Below are positions 1 through 7,747 of a stretch of 64,000 bases of DNA, one piece after another. The first letter of the stretch is position 1. Every line of letters begins with the position of its first letter. The DNA is from an uncultured Actinomycetes bacterium (GTDB taxonomy: Bacteria; Actinomycetota; Actinomycetes; Nanopelagicales; Nanopelagicaceae), in NCBI GenBank assembly GCA_937888825.1, contig CALBFE010000099.1:62001-126000 (forward strand), written 5' to 3'. The notes under the pieces are model-generated. The model was not told the origin of the DNA, searched no databases, and saw only the letters and a program-made list of their open reading frames with translations. The position numbers and the translations under genes are program-made.

Positions 1-581
1 CTTGTGTCTGCAATCGCCTTTTGGTGGGCTGCGCCTTTGTATGCAAAGTTCCTAATTGCCTCTCCAGACTCCCATAATGAAAAAGTGCCCTGCAAACCAA
101 TAGGAGCTTCACCAATTCCAATGGCAGAGATCAAGCCAGGTGCTGATTTCAAAGACATAGTTACAGGTGGAACAGAGTTCCAAAAGCGAAGGTTTTGATG
201 CCACTTAATCCGCGCTCGTGTAATTGCAACAACAGGACCGGTCCAATCCTTAATTGAAGCAACAAAGGGTTCTCGTTTTGCCCATTGACCATGAGAAGAG
301 ATTGGTTCAAGAACAGCACGAAATTCACTCACACTGTTCTTACGCCATTGCTTCACAACAAAAGATTGATCAAAGGTGTCAATGTCATGGACTTGTGCAA
401 TCAAACCCCAACGAAGAGCGTTGGCATCGGCTGGTGTGAAAGTCTCACCTTTGCCAGTTCCTAAGGATTTAAAGAATCCTACGTTTTTAGATGAATGTAA
501 AACAAAGCGATCCATTGCCATCGCAGCTAGCGCAAATGGGATGCGACTAGGAGTGATGGTCCAGAAGTAGGCGATGATCAT
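1..581 (-). CDS. CrtA-like (spheroidene monooxygenase family) protein, 3' end outside window
   Basis: This minus-strand frame stays open from an ATG at 581 to the window edge, giving about 193 residues without a stop. The translation carries the landmarks of the CrtA family: GTGKGETFTP near residue 41, a middle block with FRAVLEPIS and W(A)KREPF, and IGIGEAPIGLQGTFSLW followed by FAYKGAAHQKAI near the visible end. CrtA enzymes are heme monooxygenases that oxidise carotenoids; the family also has members of unknown substrate, so a carotenoid role is inference. The ATG directly follows the stop codon of the upstream small membrane-protein gene (TAG at 584-582), so translation is probably coupled. 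The C-terminus lies off the left edge. Confidence 0.75.
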   Translation of the reverse strand, partial: MIIAYFWTITPSRIPFALAAMAMDRFVLHSSKNVGFFKSLGTGKGETFTPADANALRWGLIAQVHDIDTFDQSFVVKQWRKNSVSEFRAVLEPISSHGQWAKREPFVASIKDWTGPVVAITRARIKWHQNLRFWNSVPPVTMSLKSAPGLISAIGIGEAPIGLQGTFSLWESGEAIRNFAYKGAAHQKAIADT

Positions 582-824
582 CTAGAACCAGCGAATCATT
601 CCAATAAGGCCAGCTGCTGCATAAAAGAACTGCAAGAAAAGGATTCCACGGTGTTTACCAAGATATGCCCAGATGCCAATAAGGGCAGAGGATGTGAGAA
701 GCAATGTGAATCCAATGAACTCAGCTCCAATATTTGCAGCAACAAGGAGTGAGTAAACAATGGCAGTTGCAACACCTAGCCACTCAAAGATCCTTGCCTT
801 AGTGGCATTGCTATTTCTGTTCAA
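582..824 (-). CDS. Small hydrophobic membrane protein of unknown function
   Basis: Eighty residues, strongly hydrophobic from about residue 13 to the end, with room for three short membrane helices (about 15-31, 34-53 and 59-77) and a basic GKHRG turn between the last two. The start is a TTG at 824, overlapping the 3' end of the upstream VOC gene by 14 bp, with GTGGGA upstream as a weak ribosome site; I see no better start. Its stop abuts the ATG of the CrtA-like gene. The three-helix layout is loosely like half of a PnuC or SWEET bundle, but that is a guess. I do not recognise the family with confidence. Confidence 0.6.
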   Translation of the reverse strand: MNRNSNATKARIFEWLGVATAIVYSLLVAANIGAEFIGFTLLLTSSALIGIWAYLGKHRGILFLQFFYAAAGLIGMIRWF

Positions 825-1194
825 TTAAATCCCACTTATTTCCATATTTGTCTTTGAAAACTATAACCTGACCGTATGCCTCTTGGCGTGGAGTTTCAAT
901 AAACTCTATTCCCTTAGATGTATAGCTCTCATAGGTCTCGTTAAAGTTAGTTGTATACATAAAAAATCCGACTCGACCACCTGTTGAATTACCTATTGCT
1001 GCCACCTGCGCTTCATTTGCAGCCTTTGCTAGCAAAATCTGAGCACCTTGTGAGCTAGGGGCAACTACCACCCAGCGCTTTTCGGGTGTCAGTGATGTGT
1101 CTTCAATAAGTGCGAAACCCAGATCATTAACGTAGTGAGAAATTGCAGAGTCATAATCATCAATAACAATGGCAATCATTCCTAAAGTGTTCAT
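811..1194 (-). CDS. VOC-superfamily (glyoxalase/bleomycin-resistance fold) protein
   Basis: A 127-residue protein starting at the ATG at 1194 (MNTLGMIAIVIDD). It has the two paired beta-alpha-beta-beta-beta halves of a single VOC domain: IAIVIDDYDSAISHYVNDLGF at the N-terminus, then GGRVGFFMYTTNF, and the characteristic C-terminal VIVFKDKYGNKWDLIEQ, where the Glu is a likely metal ligand. The family includes glyoxalase I, dioxygenases and resistance proteins, and the substrate cannot be told from sequence. A longer in-frame extension to 1293 reads through a decayed ybaK remnant and is rejected. It is translationally coupled to the next two genes. Its immediate upstream neighbour is the ybaK remnant, so its promoter may have been altered by the nhaA insertion. 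Confidence 0.75.
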   Translation of the reverse strand: MNTLGMIAIVIDDYDSAISHYVNDLGFALIEDTSLTPEKRWVVVAPSSQGAQILLAKAANEAQVAAIGNSTGGRVGFFMYTTNFNETYESYTSKGIEFIETPRQEAYGQVIVFKDKYGNKWDLIEQK

Positions 1195-1196
1195 AA

Positions 1197-1337
1197 TTAA
1201 TGGCCAACAACAATAGGTGTGGTACCAGTGATGCTTGCTGACTCTGAAAACGACGTGGGATAAACAGATTGTGGATGACCAACTACAACCCACTCAACAG
1301 ATGAGATGTTACTTGTGGTTTCTGCAACCAAATTCAT
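1197..1337 (-). pseudogene. Decayed 3' end of a second ybaK-like gene
   Basis: The minus strand encodes about 46 residues ending in WVVVGHPQSVYPTSFSES and a TPIVVGH terminus. These match the last 46 or so residues of the intact YbaK-family protein at 2649-3137 (WAAAGHPHAVYPTTFSEL, then TPMEVGL), including the stop position. The nucleotides are related but clearly diverged. No N-terminal two thirds of the domain is present, and upstream of about 1337 the sequence turns into the 3' end of nhaA. This is a gene fragment without a plausible function of its own. It flanks nhaA on the far side from the intact gene. Confidence 0.7.
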
Positions 1338-1377
1338 TGAAAAAGGAAACATGTGCTCATTTACTATGAATTTAATT

Positions 1378-2652
1378 TCACACACTAGATTTCTTATCCT
1401 GAAAATTTAAGTTGAAAAGAGTCAATGACAGAATCCCTGAGATTATCGAAGCGCAAAGAACTCCAAATATCGCCTGCTCTTGCTGAGAGACATCCTGGAA
1501 GGCAAGCTTTGAAATAAAGATTGCCACTGTAAAACCAATGCCTGCCGCCATTCCTGTCGCAAGGATATCTTTTAAGCTTGCCCCGGCTGGCAACTCCCCA
1601 ACATCAAACTTCTTAATGGCAAAAGCTGAAATAAAAATTCCTAAGGGCTTCCCAATTACGAGCCCCACAATGATGGCCCAAAAAAGGGAGGAATTTATTG
1701 CCCCCTGTATGCTCGATCTCGAAATCTCAATTCCGCTATTTGTAAATGCGAAGAGAGGGACAATGAGATAAGAACTCCATGGGTGAATGGAATGTTCTAA
1801 CCATTCAACTGTTGAAATCGAACCTTTAACAATTTTCTGTGATTCCTTCACGCGGTCGATAGTTTCTAAATTAGTTAACTCCTCCTGATCCACATGCTGC
1901 GGTTGGATTAATGGTGATGCAGGGGCGAGTAAGCCCAAAATTACGCCTCCAATTGTTGGGTGGATTCCGGTCTTGTAGAGCGAGAGCCAGAGAGCGAGGC
2001 CAGCGAGGACGTAGATGAATCTATTTTCAATGCCAAATTTTTTTAAAACAATTACTGATAGCAACGAGGTGATGGCAAATAAAGCCCAATAGAGGGACAA
2101 GCCTGAGGAATAGACAATGGCGATAATGAGAATTGCACCGATGTCGTCAATAACTGCCAGCCCCAATAGAAATGGCCTCAAACTCTGCTTTGCCCGATTT
2201 CCGACAAGCGTCAAGATACTGAGCGCAAGGGCGATATCTGTGGCAACTGCAACTCCCCACCCGCTTTTAGATTGGCTATCTGCAATGAGTATGAATAAAA
2301 GTGCAGGAATTGCCATACCCCCTAATGCTGCAATCCCCGCAGGCAGAGCTTGACGAAATGAGGCGAGATGACCATTTGCCAATTCTCGTTTTATTTCGAG
2401 CCCAACCAAAAAAAAGAAAATTGTCATTAATCCGTCATTAACCACATGGCTAAGATCCATGCTCAAAGCAAAAGTTGATATTTGTATTGAGAATGAAACA
2501 TCCAGAAAACTTCTATAGAAATCTCTCAATCCGCTATTTGCAAAAAAGACTCCAAGTGCAGCAGAAAAAATGATAAGAACACCACCGAAAGATTCTCGCC
2601 GGACAAAATCGCTCAGGGGAGAAATAATGGAAAGTCCTCTGCTATTTCTCAC
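1378..2652 (-). CDS. nhaA: Na+/H+ antiporter NhaA
   Basis: A 424-residue polytopic inner-membrane protein of the NhaA family, which exchanges internal Na+ for external protons and controls pH and sodium. Visible landmarks are the N-terminal FGGVLIIFSAALGVFFANS, the DGLMTIFFFLVGLEIKRE block, the transport-site pair in LAVIDDIGAILIIA (the two adjacent Asp), and the C-terminal GFTVAIFISKLAF. I chose the GTG at 2652, which overlaps the ybaK stop as GTGA and has GGAGGT seven bases upstream; a TTG at 2685 in the same frame is less likely. It sits between an intact ybaK and a fragment of a second ybaK end, which suggests acquisition by insertion. Confidence 0.92.
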   Translation of the reverse strand: MRNSRGLSIISPLSDFVRRESFGGVLIIFSAALGVFFANSGLRDFYRSFLDVSFSIQISTFALSMDLSHVVNDGLMTIFFFLVGLEIKRELANGHLASFRQALPAGIAALGGMAIPALLFILIADSQSKSGWGVAVATDIALALSILTLVGNRAKQSLRPFLLGLAVIDDIGAILIIAIVYSSGLSLYWALFAITSLLSVIVLKKFGIENRFIYVLAGLALWLSLYKTGIHPTIGGVILGLLAPASPLIQPQHVDQEELTNLETIDRVKESQKIVKGSISTVEWLEHSIHPWSSYLIVPLFAFTNSGIEISRSSIQGAINSSLFWAIIVGLVIGKPLGIFISAFAIKKFDVGELPAGASLKDILATGMAAGIGFTVAIFISKLAFQDVSQQEQAIFGVLCASIISGILSLTLFNLNFQDKKSSV

Positions 2653-3137
2653 AATCCAACCTCCATAGGTGTGCCTCCTGTGCAACGAATTAACTCAGAA
2701 AATGTTGTTGGATACACCGCATGGGGATGTCCAGCAGCAGCCCAAACAACGTCGTAATCGTTTAACGCTTCATCAATAAGGACTATTTCTGGCTTTGAAA
2801 CCCACCCCAGCGGACTTACGCCACCAATAGAAAAGCCTGAAGCGTTTTTAACAAAGTCAGCATCTGCTCGGTGGAGTTTTTCAACGCCTAAGCTTTTGGC
2901 AACAAGTTCTGTGTCAACGCGATGCCGTCCGCTTGTAATAACTAGAAGTGGATTGGCACTAGGGAGTTTGAAAACAATGGAGGATGCTACTTGGCCCACT
3001 TCAATACCCAGAGCATTTGCAGCATCGAGTGCGGTGCGAGCAGAGTCAGAGAGAATTGTTACTTCACCAGGACAACCCAACTCTTTGAGCAGGGCTGTTA
3101 CGCGGATAACTGAAGGGTTAGTGAGAACTTCTTCCAC
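2649..3137 (-). CDS. YbaK/EbsC (ProX-type) aminoacyl-tRNA deacylase family protein
   Basis: A 162-residue single-domain YbaK/EbsC protein. The family hydrolyses mischarged aminoacyl-tRNAs in trans, such as Cys-tRNA(Pro) or Ala-tRNA(Pro). The conserved core is visible: VASSIVFKL near residue 50, SGRHRVD, the glycine-rich GFSIGGVSPLG near residue 105, and the C-terminal GHPHAVYPTTFSEL. The exact tRNA substrate cannot be read from sequence. It starts with GTG at 3137, just after the alcohol dehydrogenase stop, and ends in a 4-bp overlap with nhaA. A fragment of a second copy of its 3' end lies beyond nhaA. Confidence 0.85.
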   Translation of the reverse strand: MEEVLTNPSVIRVTALLKELGCPGEVTILSDSARTALDAANALGIEVGQVASSIVFKLPSANPLLVITSGRHRVDTELVAKSLGVEKLHRADADFVKNASGFSIGGVSPLGWVSKPEIVLIDEALNDYDVVWAAAGHPHAVYPTTFSELIRCTGGTPMEVGL

Positions 3138-3140
3138 TAT

Positions 3141-4319
3141 CTATGCAACACGGCTTTCTAACTTGAGCGCTGACATGAAGGCATCCACAACTTCTTGCTT
3201 GCTCCATGGCTTTGGAGCTTGAGTAATAAAGAAGTCTTTGAGTGCGATTTCAGCTAATTCATCGATGTCGCCTTCAACAAAACCAAGGGTTGAAAGCACA
3301 GGAAATTGCAGCTCTGCCAGAATCTTTCTCACAGCGTTAACGCAACGAGATCCATCCTTAGTCCCATCCTGTGGCACACCCATCGCATCGGCAACGCGCT
3401 CCATTTTTTCTGGAACGATCTTTGCTTCGCGGGTGAGAGTTTCAACTAGAACTAAACCAATTGTTAGACCGTGAGGAACATGCTTCAAACCACCGATTGC
3501 TTGACCCAGTGAGTGTTCTGCAGTGCAGTCAGAGATATTCATTGTTAGACCAGCCATCATGCTGCCTGATGCCATTCCAGCGCGAGCAACTTTGTCACTG
3601 CCATCTTTAAAGGCTGCAACTAGAGCTGGTGTCATCATGCGCACTGCTTCATAACCAATGGCATCTCCAATAGGAGTTGAGCACTTAGCAATGATTCCTG
3701 CGATTGCTTGAGCCAGAGCATCGATACCGGTGTTAGCTGTCATAGAAGGTGGCATTGAATATGTAAGAACTGGATCAACGAGTGCAACTTGTGCACGAAG
3801 GTTTCCATTAGCAATACCTGCTTTACGCCCTGCTTCTGGATCAGAGATAACAGAACCACCAGATACTTCTGAACCTGTGCCGGCAGATGTTGGAAGTGCA
3901 ACTAGTGGAAGTGTTGGTGCTGGGTAAACAGGTGGCTTTGATTGAAATTCACGGAATGTGCAGTTGAGCTGTGCACACAAACGTGCAGCTTTTGCCGTAT
4001 CAATAACTGAGCCACCACCGAGTGCCACAACAACATCAGAGCCCGCAGCCTTGAGCGCTGCGATTGAATCATCAACCATTTGAATAGTTGGCTCACCTGC
4101 AGGCTTTTCAAAGACAGTAAGGGTGATGCCAGGGGCTGCCTTCATCTGATCAATGAGCTTTGCTGCTGCAGGGTTGAACTTCTCAATATCTTTATCAACC
4201 ATCAAAAAGACTTTGCTTGCACCAAGCTCTATAACAACTGCTGGCAACGTATCAGCAACACCTTCTCCAAAGCGGACCTTGACTGGAAGGTGATTATTAA
4301 ATGCGCTGATGTTGTCCAC
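3141..4319 (-). CDS. Iron-containing alcohol dehydrogenase (group III type)
   Basis: A 392-residue NAD(P)-dependent dehydrogenase of the iron-containing ADH family. The N-terminal half has the dinucleotide-binding GGGSVIDTAKAARL near residue 100 and the TAGTGSEVS segment near 148. The C-terminal half has the metal-binding histidines in AEHSLGQAIGGLKHVPHG. The family reduces aldehydes or oxidises primary alcohols and diols; the substrate is unknown here. The GTG start at 4319 has AAGGAG six bases upstream. ybaK begins just 3 bp after its stop, so the two probably share a message. It lies 35 bp downstream of the SulP gene on the same strand. Confidence 0.9.
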   Translation of the reverse strand: MDNISAFNNHLPVKVRFGEGVADTLPAVVIELGASKVFLMVDKDIEKFNPAAAKLIDQMKAAPGITLTVFEKPAGEPTIQMVDDSIAALKAAGSDVVVALGGGSVIDTAKAARLCAQLNCTFREFQSKPPVYPAPTLPLVALPTSAGTGSEVSGGSVISDPEAGRKAGIANGNLRAQVALVDPVLTYSMPPSMTANTGIDALAQAIAGIIAKCSTPIGDAIGYEAVRMMTPALVAAFKDGSDKVARAGMASGSMMAGLTMNISDCTAEHSLGQAIGGLKHVPHGLTIGLVLVETLTREAKIVPEKMERVADAMGVPQDGTKDGSRCVNAVRKILAELQFPVLSTLGFVEGDIDELAEIALKDFFITQAPKPWSKQEVVDAFMSALKLESRVA

Positions 4320-4354
4320 GGAGTACTCCTTGTTGAGTTGGTATGGGTTTGATT

Positions 4355-5611
4355 CTATATCGCTGAAGGCTTTTTAGAGTAGTGGGCCAAGATCATATGC
4401 AGCGCAATGCCTATGGCCATACCCCAAATTAAGTCAATTGCAACGGTGCTAATTGCAGTCATAATTAAAGTGGCAGCTTCTGCCTTTGTGGTGCGCAGTG
4501 ATTCCATGATTGATGCCGGATTAAGGATTCGATAACTAGTTCCCAGCAATAAACCGGCAATGACCGCAGTTGGAATTTGGCTAACAAGTGGAGCAGCAAT
4601 GAGTGCAATAAAGAGAAGCACTAGTGCATGAAAAACAGAGGCCAAACGAGATTTGGCATGGGATCTTACATTCACACTTGTTCTGGCGATCGCGCCAGTT
4701 GCTGGCATTCCACCAAAGAGAGATGCGGCAAGAGTTGCTAGCCCTTGTCCAAAGAGTTCGCGATTAGGTTCAAAATGAACTTTGTTGTGCGCAAGGCCAT
4801 CGGCAACACGTGCTGAAAGTAAAGATTCAACTGCTGCAAGTAAGGCAATCCATAGAGCTGGGATAAGTAAGGCGGTTAAATTCTCAAAGATGGGCTTTTG
4901 ATAGCTGCCAAGTGCGCGGGGGATGTTTCCAATTGTTGCAACATCTATCGAGAAAGCTTTCACAAGCAGAGAAACTAAAAGCAATGCAATAAAACTGGCA
5001 GGAATATGTAGTTTCCATTTCAAGCGGTGAACAAGTTGTGGCCAGACAAACTTGATGATCAAAGTAATGAGGACGACTAGGAGGGAGGAATAGTTAAGTC
5101 CGGCATTGAGTGCATCTTTTAACGTGTTCCAGGCAACGATGTAGCTTTTCTCGCCATCACCTTTCACAATTCCAAGTGCTAATGGAATCTGCTGCAAAGA
5201 GATGATCAGTGCGATACCCACAGTGAAACCCTCAATGACCGTCCATGGCACACGATTTATTACTGCGCCTAACTTAAACACAGCCATGGCAATGACCATC
5301 ACACCGGCCAAAAGTCCAAGGGCTGGGATTGCCCCAACGCCGTAGTTATGAATAACTGGAATCAAGATAACGGTCATGGCGCCGGTTGGACCACTGACTT
5401 GGTATTTAGAACCGCCAAAGATTGCGCCTAAAAAACCAGCAATTATCGCTGTTGTTAAACCAGCAGCTGCTGACATTCCTGAGGTGATTCCAAAACCAAT
5501 AGCTAAAGGAAGGGCAACAATGGCAACAGTTAATCCGGCGATTAGATCAGTCAATAAATCTTTGCGGTTGGTTGAGAATTCACTTCTATGTGGCCAGAAG
5601 GAGAAGAACAT
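4355..5611 (-). CDS. SulP-family anion transporter lacking a STAS domain
   Basis: About 418 residues, almost wholly hydrophobic. It has the SulP signature near the N-terminus (DLIAGLTVAIVALPLAIGFGI, then a KYQVSGPTGAMTVIL block) and the family motif SARVADGLAHNKVHFEPNRELFGQG in the second half. SulP proteins carry sulfate, bicarbonate or other anions; some bacterial members (BicA type) are Na+/HCO3- symporters. The protein ends right after the last helix, so the cytoplasmic C-terminal STAS domain usual in this family is absent. I prefer the ATG at 5611, which lies 5 nt downstream of a good -10 box; a GTG at 5659 would place the promoter inside the gene. The substrate is not determinable. Confidence 0.82.
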   Translation of the reverse strand: MFFSFWPHRSEFSTNRKDLLTDLIAGLTVAIVALPLAIGFGITSGMSAAAGLTTAIIAGFLGAIFGGSKYQVSGPTGAMTVILIPVIHNYGVGAIPALGLLAGVMVIAMAVFKLGAVINRVPWTVIEGFTVGIALIISLQQIPLALGIVKGDGEKSYIVAWNTLKDALNAGLNYSSLLVVLITLIIKFVWPQLVHRLKWKLHIPASFIALLLVSLLVKAFSIDVATIGNIPRALGSYQKPIFENLTALLIPALWIALLAAVESLLSARVADGLAHNKVHFEPNRELFGQGLATLAASLFGGMPATGAIARTSVNVRSHAKSRLASVFHALVLLFIALIAAPLVSQIPTAVIAGLLLGTSYRILNPASIMESLRTTKAEAATLIMTAISTVAIDLIWGMAIGIALHMILAHYSKKPSAI

Positions 5612-5616
5612 GTGGC

Positions 5617-5645
5617 AGTGTAAGCAGACTATTGGGACATTGTCA
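5617..5645 (-). promoter_or_regulatory. Candidate promoter of the SulP gene
   Basis: On the minus strand TGACAA (5645-5640) and TACACT (5622-5617) are separated by exactly 17 bp, and the TACACT box ends 5 nt before the ATG at 5611. This predicts an essentially leaderless transcript. It supports the shorter start of the transporter. Confidence 0.5.
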
Positions 5646-5662
5646 GTTACCGTTATCACCTT

Positions 5663-6859
5663 ATGAGCACTGATTTATTAGCAATTGCAACGCGTGCGCG
5701 CTCTGGACTTTTGGCAACCTTTTTCTTCATGGGTGTTGTCTCTATGGCCTGGGTTGCTCGTATTCCTGAGATTCGTGATGCTAATGGTTTAAATAATGGG
5801 CAATTGGGCTTGATCCTTATTTCAAGCACGATTGGAGCAATCCTGGGCGCACAATTAACTGGGCGCTTAGTGCACTCCTATGGCACTAAGGCAGTTATTC
5901 GTATTGCAATCATCATTATGCCCATTGGTTTGGTATTGATGGGTTTTTCAAGCTCACCTATTACTTTAATTTTCGGCCTATTTATTATGGGCCTTGGATA
6001 TTCGAGTATGGATATCGCATCTAATACGCAAGCTGTTGTCATAGAAAAACTCTTGGGTCGCAGAGTAATGTCTTCATTTCATGCACTGTGGTCATCAGGT
6101 GCTTTTGCAACAACGGTTTTAGGTGGATCAATTGCTAAGTATGTTTCCCCTCGCGATAACTTGGTCGGGGTTGGCATCGCATGCTTCGTCTTATTCATTC
6201 CTGCCGTGCGCATGCTGCTATCTGCAGATCTAGATGAGCACAATGGCGGCGAAGAAGAGACCGAAGCCAAGATCCCTTTCTTTGGAAAATCAGTTCTTCC
6301 CTTGTGGGGGATGGGAATTGGTTTACTAGGTGGGCTTATTGCAGAAGGTGCTGCAAGTGATTGGGGCGCGATCTTGCTGCGCGATGATATGGGCTTTGGC
6401 GTTGGTGTTAATGCATCAGCCTTTGCAGTCTTTTCCTTAGCAATGATTACATCTCGCTTTTTGGGCGATAGAGCCCTGGATCACTTTGGACCCAGAAAGA
6501 CAGTGCTCTACGGTGGTTACTTAGGCGGTATTGGATTAGGTGCTGGAATTGCAATTGGCGTTCCACTCTCTGATACTCAACCAATTTTGGCTCTCATTAT
6601 CGTCAATATTGGTTTTGCGTGTGCTGGGTTCGGAATTGGTCCAATGTTTCCTGCATATATTTTGGCAGCCTCTGAGGTTCCAGGAATTGCTTCTTCAGTT
6701 GCCATTGCCCGTGTGGGAGTGATTGGTCTTGCTGGTTATTTCATTGGGCCATCTGTAACTGGCGCCCTTGCTCAGGTTCTATCTCTTCCAGTTGCAATGA
6801 TGTATCCGGTGCTTATGTTATTGCTTGCTGGGTATCAGTCTCACTCCATCAAAAAATAA
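5663..6859 (+). CDS. Major facilitator superfamily transporter
   Basis: A 398-residue protein with about twelve membrane helices in two halves, divergent from the SulP gene. N-terminal features are VVSMAWVARIPEIRDANGLNNGQLGLILI and the loop GRLVHSYGTKAVIR, an MFS loop 2-3 motif A variant; the second half has a matching SRFLGDRALDHFGPRKTV. The pattern resembles the YbjJ/FucP-like MFS subgroup (sugar or drug-related efflux), but substrate assignment would be a guess. There is no clear Shine-Dalgarno sequence before the ATG at 5663. A strong hairpin terminator overlaps the end of the gene. Confidence 0.85.
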   Translation: MSTDLLAIATRARSGLLATFFFMGVVSMAWVARIPEIRDANGLNNGQLGLILISSTIGAILGAQLTGRLVHSYGTKAVIRIAIIIMPIGLVLMGFSSSPITLIFGLFIMGLGYSSMDIASNTQAVVIEKLLGRRVMSSFHALWSSGAFATTVLGGSIAKYVSPRDNLVGVGIACFVLFIPAVRMLLSADLDEHNGGEEETEAKIPFFGKSVLPLWGMGIGLLGGLIAEGAASDWGAILLRDDMGFGVGVNASAFAVFSLAMITSRFLGDRALDHFGPRKTVLYGGYLGGIGLGAGIAIGVPLSDTQPILALIIVNIGFACAGFGIGPMFPAYILAASEVPGIASSVAIARVGVIGLAGYFIGPSVTGALAQVLSLPVAMMYPVLMLLLAGYQSHSIKK

Positions 6860-6889
6860 AGCCCCCACAGATTCCTCTGCAGGGGCTTT
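6858..6889. terminator. Bidirectional hairpin terminator
   Basis: AAAGCCCC at 6858-6865 pairs with GGGGCTTT at 6882-6889, with additional CAGA/TCTG pairing inside. It lies between the convergent MFS gene (plus) and doxX gene (minus), so it can serve both. Confidence 0.75.
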
Positions 6890-6902
6890 ACTGACTAGTT
6901 AT

Positions 6903-7316
6903 TTATAGGTTAAAGAATGCACTTGTAATGCTTGGGCCAAATTCTGTACCTGAACCAACTAATACAAAAATAATCAATGCTGCACCAGCAAGTGAGAGAT
7001 CTTTAAAGAATCCAATAGATTCATTTTGCTTTGCTGTTGCATCGCTTTCTTTCCAGAAAGCATGCATCATGAAAGCTGTTGGGATTAAGAAGATGGCGAT
7101 GAGTAGTGCGCCAAGATCTGCATAGACACCAAATGCGATGTAGAGGCCGCCAACAAGAATCATTAGACCTGAAACGATCACGCTGAGCTTTGCAGCTGGA
7201 ACTTTCTTGTATTGGGCATAGCCAGTCATTGCATCCAACTTGGTGAGATGGCTGATTCCTGATGTGATGAAGATGCCAGCAAACAAGATGCGAGCGATTA
7301 CGAGTACTACGTCCAT
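6903..7316 (-). CDS. DoxX-family membrane protein
   Basis: A 137-residue protein with four membrane helices and the DoxX pattern: VIARILFAGIFITSGISHLTK at the N-terminus, AAKLSVIVSGLMILVGGLYI, ALLIAIFLIPTAFMMHAFW, and a final helix with SLAGAALIIFV. DoxX-like proteins act in redox or oxidative-stress responses and as subunits of quinone-linked systems; the exact role here is unknown. The ATG at 7316 is chosen because AAGGAG sits six bases upstream; an in-frame extension to 7370 runs through the operator region. Transcription probably starts within or beside a perfect 28-bp palindrome upstream, implying control by a dimeric repressor. Confidence 0.8.
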   Translation of the reverse strand: MDVVLVIARILFAGIFITSGISHLTKLDAMTGYAQYKKVPAAKLSVIVSGLMILVGGLYIAFGVYADLGALLIAIFLIPTAFMMHAFWKESDATAKQNESIGFFKDLSLAGAALIIFVLVGSGTEFGPSITSAFFNL

Positions 7317-7350
7317 GGGGCTCCTTAGTTGGGTGAATACGAACAGGAGC

Positions 7351-7378
7351 AATAGTAGTTGAAATTTCAACTACTATT
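7351..7378. promoter_or_regulatory. Perfect 28-bp palindromic operator upstream of doxX
   Basis: AATAGTAGTTGAAA (7351-7364) is followed without a spacer by its exact reverse complement TTTCAACTACTATT (7365-7378). The core AGTTGAAATTTCAACT is of the kind bound by MarR-family dimers. On the minus strand the outer arm supplies TACTAT (7357-7352), a good -10 box for doxX about 36 nt upstream of its ATG, so a bound protein would block RNA polymerase. The regulator gene is not in the neighbourhood. Confidence 0.65.
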
Positions 7379-7429
7379 TACCCTCGACACGCATGCGCGC
7401 TTGCTATTTGTCAGTCCAGGGGGCTATTT

Positions 7430-7447
7430 TTCGAACATCTGTTCGAA
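7430..7447. promoter_or_regulatory. LexA/SOS box of the mutagenesis operon
   Basis: TTCGAAC-ATCT-GTTCGAA is a perfect inverted repeat with 7-bp arms and matches the known actinobacterial and Gram-positive LexA box (CGAAC-N4-GTTCG). It lies 25 bp upstream of the DUF6504 gene that opens the dnaE2-dinB operon, where LexA binding would repress transcription until DNA damage. Confidence 0.9.
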
Positions 7448-7471
7448 TACTAAGAAAGGTCGCCCCAGCTC

Positions 7472-7747
7472 ATGACGCAGGTCAATCCCGCCCACGATGT
7501 CACGATCGATGGAGCAACAACGCCCATTGAATTCACCTTTAAGGGGCGGCGCTTTCGTATTCATGCAGTCTTATCTAGATGGTGTGAAGCAGGTGGATGG
7601 TGGAATCGCATTAGCGATGGCAAGTACAGACCTGATGATCAAGCACGCGCTCTCTGGCGCGTGGAAGCAGCACCTATTGGAGCGTTAACAACATTTGAAC
7701 TAGAGCGCGATGAACTGAGCGGTCAATGGATTATCCGTAACGTATGA
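7472..7747 (+). CDS. DUF6504-type small protein, first gene of the SOS operon
   Basis: A 91-residue soluble protein. Its middle part (PIEFTFKGRRFRIHAVLSRWCEAGGWW) and the following W-rich, Arg-rich stretch resemble the small DUF6504 proteins that accompany Y-family polymerase and dnaE2 genes in actinobacteria. Its biochemical function is unknown; by position it is a candidate accessory factor of translesion synthesis. It begins 25 bp after the LexA box, with AAAGG upstream as a weak ribosome site. Its stop overlaps the dnaE2 start as ATGA, so the two are translationally coupled. Confidence 0.75.
   Translation: MTQVNPAHDVTIDGATTPIEFTFKGRRFRIHAVLSRWCEAGGWWNRISDGKYRPDDQARALWRVEAAPIGALTTFELERDELSGQWIIRNV

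Noticed and set aside
4..570. Two short plus-strand reading frames at the left edge
   Set aside because: They are antisense to the CrtA-like frame, which shows real family motifs and stays open over 581 nt.
1194..1293. N-terminal extension of the VOC protein
   Set aside because: The extension reads the ybaK remnant in another frame and has no VOC similarity; the domain begins at the ATG at 1194.
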